Shown here: positions 7,436 to 8,642 of the stretch, in pieces
Position numbering within the stretch: position 1 is the first letter of the stretch
Layout of the letters: each line of letters opens with the position of its first letter
From: Alphaproteobacteria bacterium
GTDB lineage: Bacteria; Pseudomonadota; Alphaproteobacteria; Rhizobiales; Aestuariivirgaceae
Reading direction: 5' to 3'
DNA: 8,642 bases
Assembly: GCA_024639035.1 (NCBI GenBank)
Contig: JAHEJE010000113.1
Location: 1-8,642 of the forward strand
Made by a program: the position numbers and the translations under genes
The notes under the pieces: model-generated
Told to the model about the DNA's origin: nothing
Databases searched by the model: none
What the model saw: the letters and a program-made list of their open reading frames with translations, nothing else

Positions 7436-7786
7436 TCACTCCAGACCCTTCAGCATGTCTCCGATCGCATCGCCGTCGCTTTCCGGCGCAAGCGGTGCCG
7501 GCCGTTCCGGCAGCAGAGCGGCCAGATCGGCCCGCTTGACGAACTGCTGCGGCTCGGCCGGGCGCAACGACAGATGTTCGCGCGCCAATCGCTCCAGGCG
7601 CTCCGGCTTGTTGAGATAGCTCCATTCGGCGTTGAGCAGCTTGATGTTTTCCTGCTCTTCGGCGATCTGGCGCTTGTACTTGGCGATCTGGCGCTCATTC
7701 TGCCTGGAGGCATGCTCCAGTGAATAGAGCACAAAAGCGCAGCCGATCACGGTCACGACCAGAAACCCGTTGAGTATTCTCAACAT
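7436..7786 (-). CDS. ftsL: FtsL, bitopic cell division protein
   Basis: FtsL is a small inner-membrane division protein that, with FtsB and FtsQ, recruits and activates the FtsW-FtsI synthase. The 116-residue product has a few cytoplasmic residues and one membrane segment at about 4-22 (ILNGFLVVTVIGCAFVLYS). A polar, heptad-like stretch at about 25-55 (QNERQIAKYKRQIAEEQENI) fits a periplasmic coiled coil. LNAEWSYLNKPERLERLA (51-68) follows and is characteristic of alphaproteobacterial FtsL. The last 35 residues are proline/alanine/acid-rich and probably disordered. FtsL proteins vary greatly, so recognition rests on topology, this segment and position between rsmH and ftsI. The ATG overlaps the rsmH end by 7 bases (ATGTTGA), and GGGAG (7794-7798) lies 7 nt upstream, so translation is probably coupled to rsmH. 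Confidence 0.93.
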   Translation of the reverse strand: MLRILNGFLVVTVIGCAFVLYSLEHASRQNERQIAKYKRQIAEEQENIKLLNAEWSYLNKPERLERLAREHLSLRPAEPQQFVKRADLAALLPERPAPLAPESDGDAIGDMLKGLE

Positions 7787-8642
7787 GCGAATTCTCCCAA
7801 TTGCGGCAGGCCGGCTCCCTCTGCCACTGCATCGAAGGGCAGCGCCGGCGCCTCGGTGCGTTCAGCGGCCCGAAGCCGGGCCGACCTGGCGCGCGGATTG
7901 CCGTCCACTTCGTTCTGTGCGGCGGTGATCCCGCCACGTGTCAAATCGCGAAAACTGGGCGGAATTGCGTCGGCCGTATCCGGTGCATGCCGCGATGGCC
8001 GCGCTGCCTTGCCGGTGCGCCGGGCCAGGAACCTTTTGACGATCCGGTCTTCAAGCGAATGAAACGAAACCACCGCCAAGCGTCCGCCCGGACTCAATAA
8101 ACTCTCCGCCGCAGCCAGCCCGTCGACAAGCTGCTGCAACTCGCCGTTGACGAAAATACGCAGTGCCTGGAAGGTCCGGGTGGCGGGATGAATGCGGTCG
8201 CCAGGCCGCTTGCCAAGCACTTTTTCGATCAGTCCGGCCAGGTCTCCGGTGCGACTGAACGGCTGTTCGGTCCGCCGCCGGGCAATCGCCCTGACGATGG
8301 CGTGCGCCCTGCGTTCCTCGCCGAGCACAGCGATCACCCGCTTGAGTTGCGCCTCGGGCATCGAATTGGCCACATCGGCCGCGCTCAGGCCCGCCTGGGC
8401 CATGCGCATGTCGAGCGGTCCGTCCTTCATGAACGAAAAGCCGCGGTCGGCCTGATCGAGCTGCATCGACGACACCCCGACATCCAGTGCAATGCCGTCC
8501 ACGCCATCGATGCCGAACCGTGCCAGCAGTTCGGTCATGTCGGCGAACGCGCCTTCGATCAGGGTCAGCCGGCCGTTGAAATCGGTCACCATCGAGGCCC
8601 CTTCGGCAATCGCCGTCGGGTCCCGGTCAATCGCATAGACCA
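7780..8642 (-). CDS. rsmH: RsmH (MraW), 16S rRNA (cytosine-1402-N4)-methyltransferase, N-terminus missing
   Basis: RsmH uses S-adenosylmethionine to N4-methylate C1402 of 16S rRNA in the ribosomal decoding centre. It is usually the second gene of dcw clusters, after mraZ. The reading frame stays open through the right edge. Codons before the first internal ATG (8592) encode VYAIDRDPTAIAEGAS, part of the SAM-binding fold, so the true start is off-window and roughly 50 residues are missing. Visible motifs are ALDVGVSSMQLDQADRGFSF, DGPLDMRM, GEERRAHAIVRAI, HPATRTFQALRIFVNGEL, LSPGGRLAVVSFHSLEDRIV and NPRARSARLRAAERT. After that last motif, where E. coli RsmH nearly ends, the protein carries a tail of about 24 residues. 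The TGA at 7780-7782 lies inside the start of ftsL. About 286 residues are visible. Confidence 0.97.
   Translation of the reverse strand, partial: VYAIDRDPTAIAEGASMVTDFNGRLTLIEGAFADMTELLARFGIDGVDGIALDVGVSSMQLDQADRGFSFMKDGPLDMRMAQAGLSAADVANSMPEAQLKRVIAVLGEERRAHAIVRAIARRRTEQPFSRTGDLAGLIEKVLGKRPGDRIHPATRTFQALRIFVNGELQQLVDGLAAAESLLSPGGRLAVVSFHSLEDRIVKRFLARRTGKAARPSRHAPDTADAIPPSFRDLTRGGITAAQNEVDGNPRARSARLRAAERTEAPALPFDAVAEGAGLPQLGEFAC
7794..7798 (-). promoter_or_regulatory. Ribosome binding site of ftsL
   Basis: GGGAG lies 7 nt before the ftsL ATG and within the last codons of rsmH. It fixes the ftsL start at 7786. Confidence 0.75.

Noticed and set aside
1..8642. A search by eye for internal promoters, terminators, tRNAs, CRISPR repeats, insertion sequences or foreign genes.
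   Set aside because: Genes are packed with gaps of 26 bases or less. No inverted-repeat-plus-T-run terminator, repeat array or transposase was seen. Composition appears uniform, so no acquired island is supported.

Overview
This window is a contiguous piece of a bacterial division and cell wall (dcw) cluster. All genes lie on the minus strand, so transcription runs from right to left. In transcription order they are rsmH (5' end cut off by the right edge), ftsL, ftsI, a fused murE-murF, mraY, murD and ftsW (only the first 113 codons, cut off by the left edge). The gene order, high GC, and protein details (the FtsW N-terminus, the FtsL sequence around residues 51-68, a DNPR-type MurE) point to an alphaproteobacterium, probably Hyphomicrobiales-like. 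That placement rests on remembered family resemblance, not on a search.

Region by region: 7780-8642 is RsmH, the 16S rRNA methyltransferase. 7436-7786 is FtsL, a small bitopic division protein. 5745-7409 is FtsI (PBP3), the septal transpeptidase. 2833-5739 is one 968-codon frame holding a complete MurE and a complete MurF joined by a short charged linker. 1742-2830 is MraY. 341-1729 is MurD with a GTG start. 1-341 is the start of FtsW. Neighbouring genes overlap by up to 7 bases or are separated by at most 26 bases. No internal promoter, terminator, RNA gene, repeat array or mobile element is visible, and no stretch over 300 bases lacks a gene. The set looks like one polycistronic unit whose promoter lies beyond the right edge.

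Together the enzymes build and use lipid-linked peptidoglycan precursor. MurD adds D-Glu, MurE adds meso-diaminopimelate, MurF adds D-Ala-D-Ala, and MraY moves the finished phospho-MurNAc-pentapeptide onto undecaprenyl phosphate. FtsW, FtsI and FtsL then use the lipid product at the septum.

There is no sign of an undescribed defence, mobile or secondary-metabolite system. The points worth a second look are modest. They are the in-frame MurE-MurF fusion, an SD-like AAGGA placed 7 nt before a TTG codon at the start of the MurF part, an 8-codon mini-ORF with a good SD that ends on the ftsI start codon, and ribosome binding sites embedded in the final codons of upstream genes.
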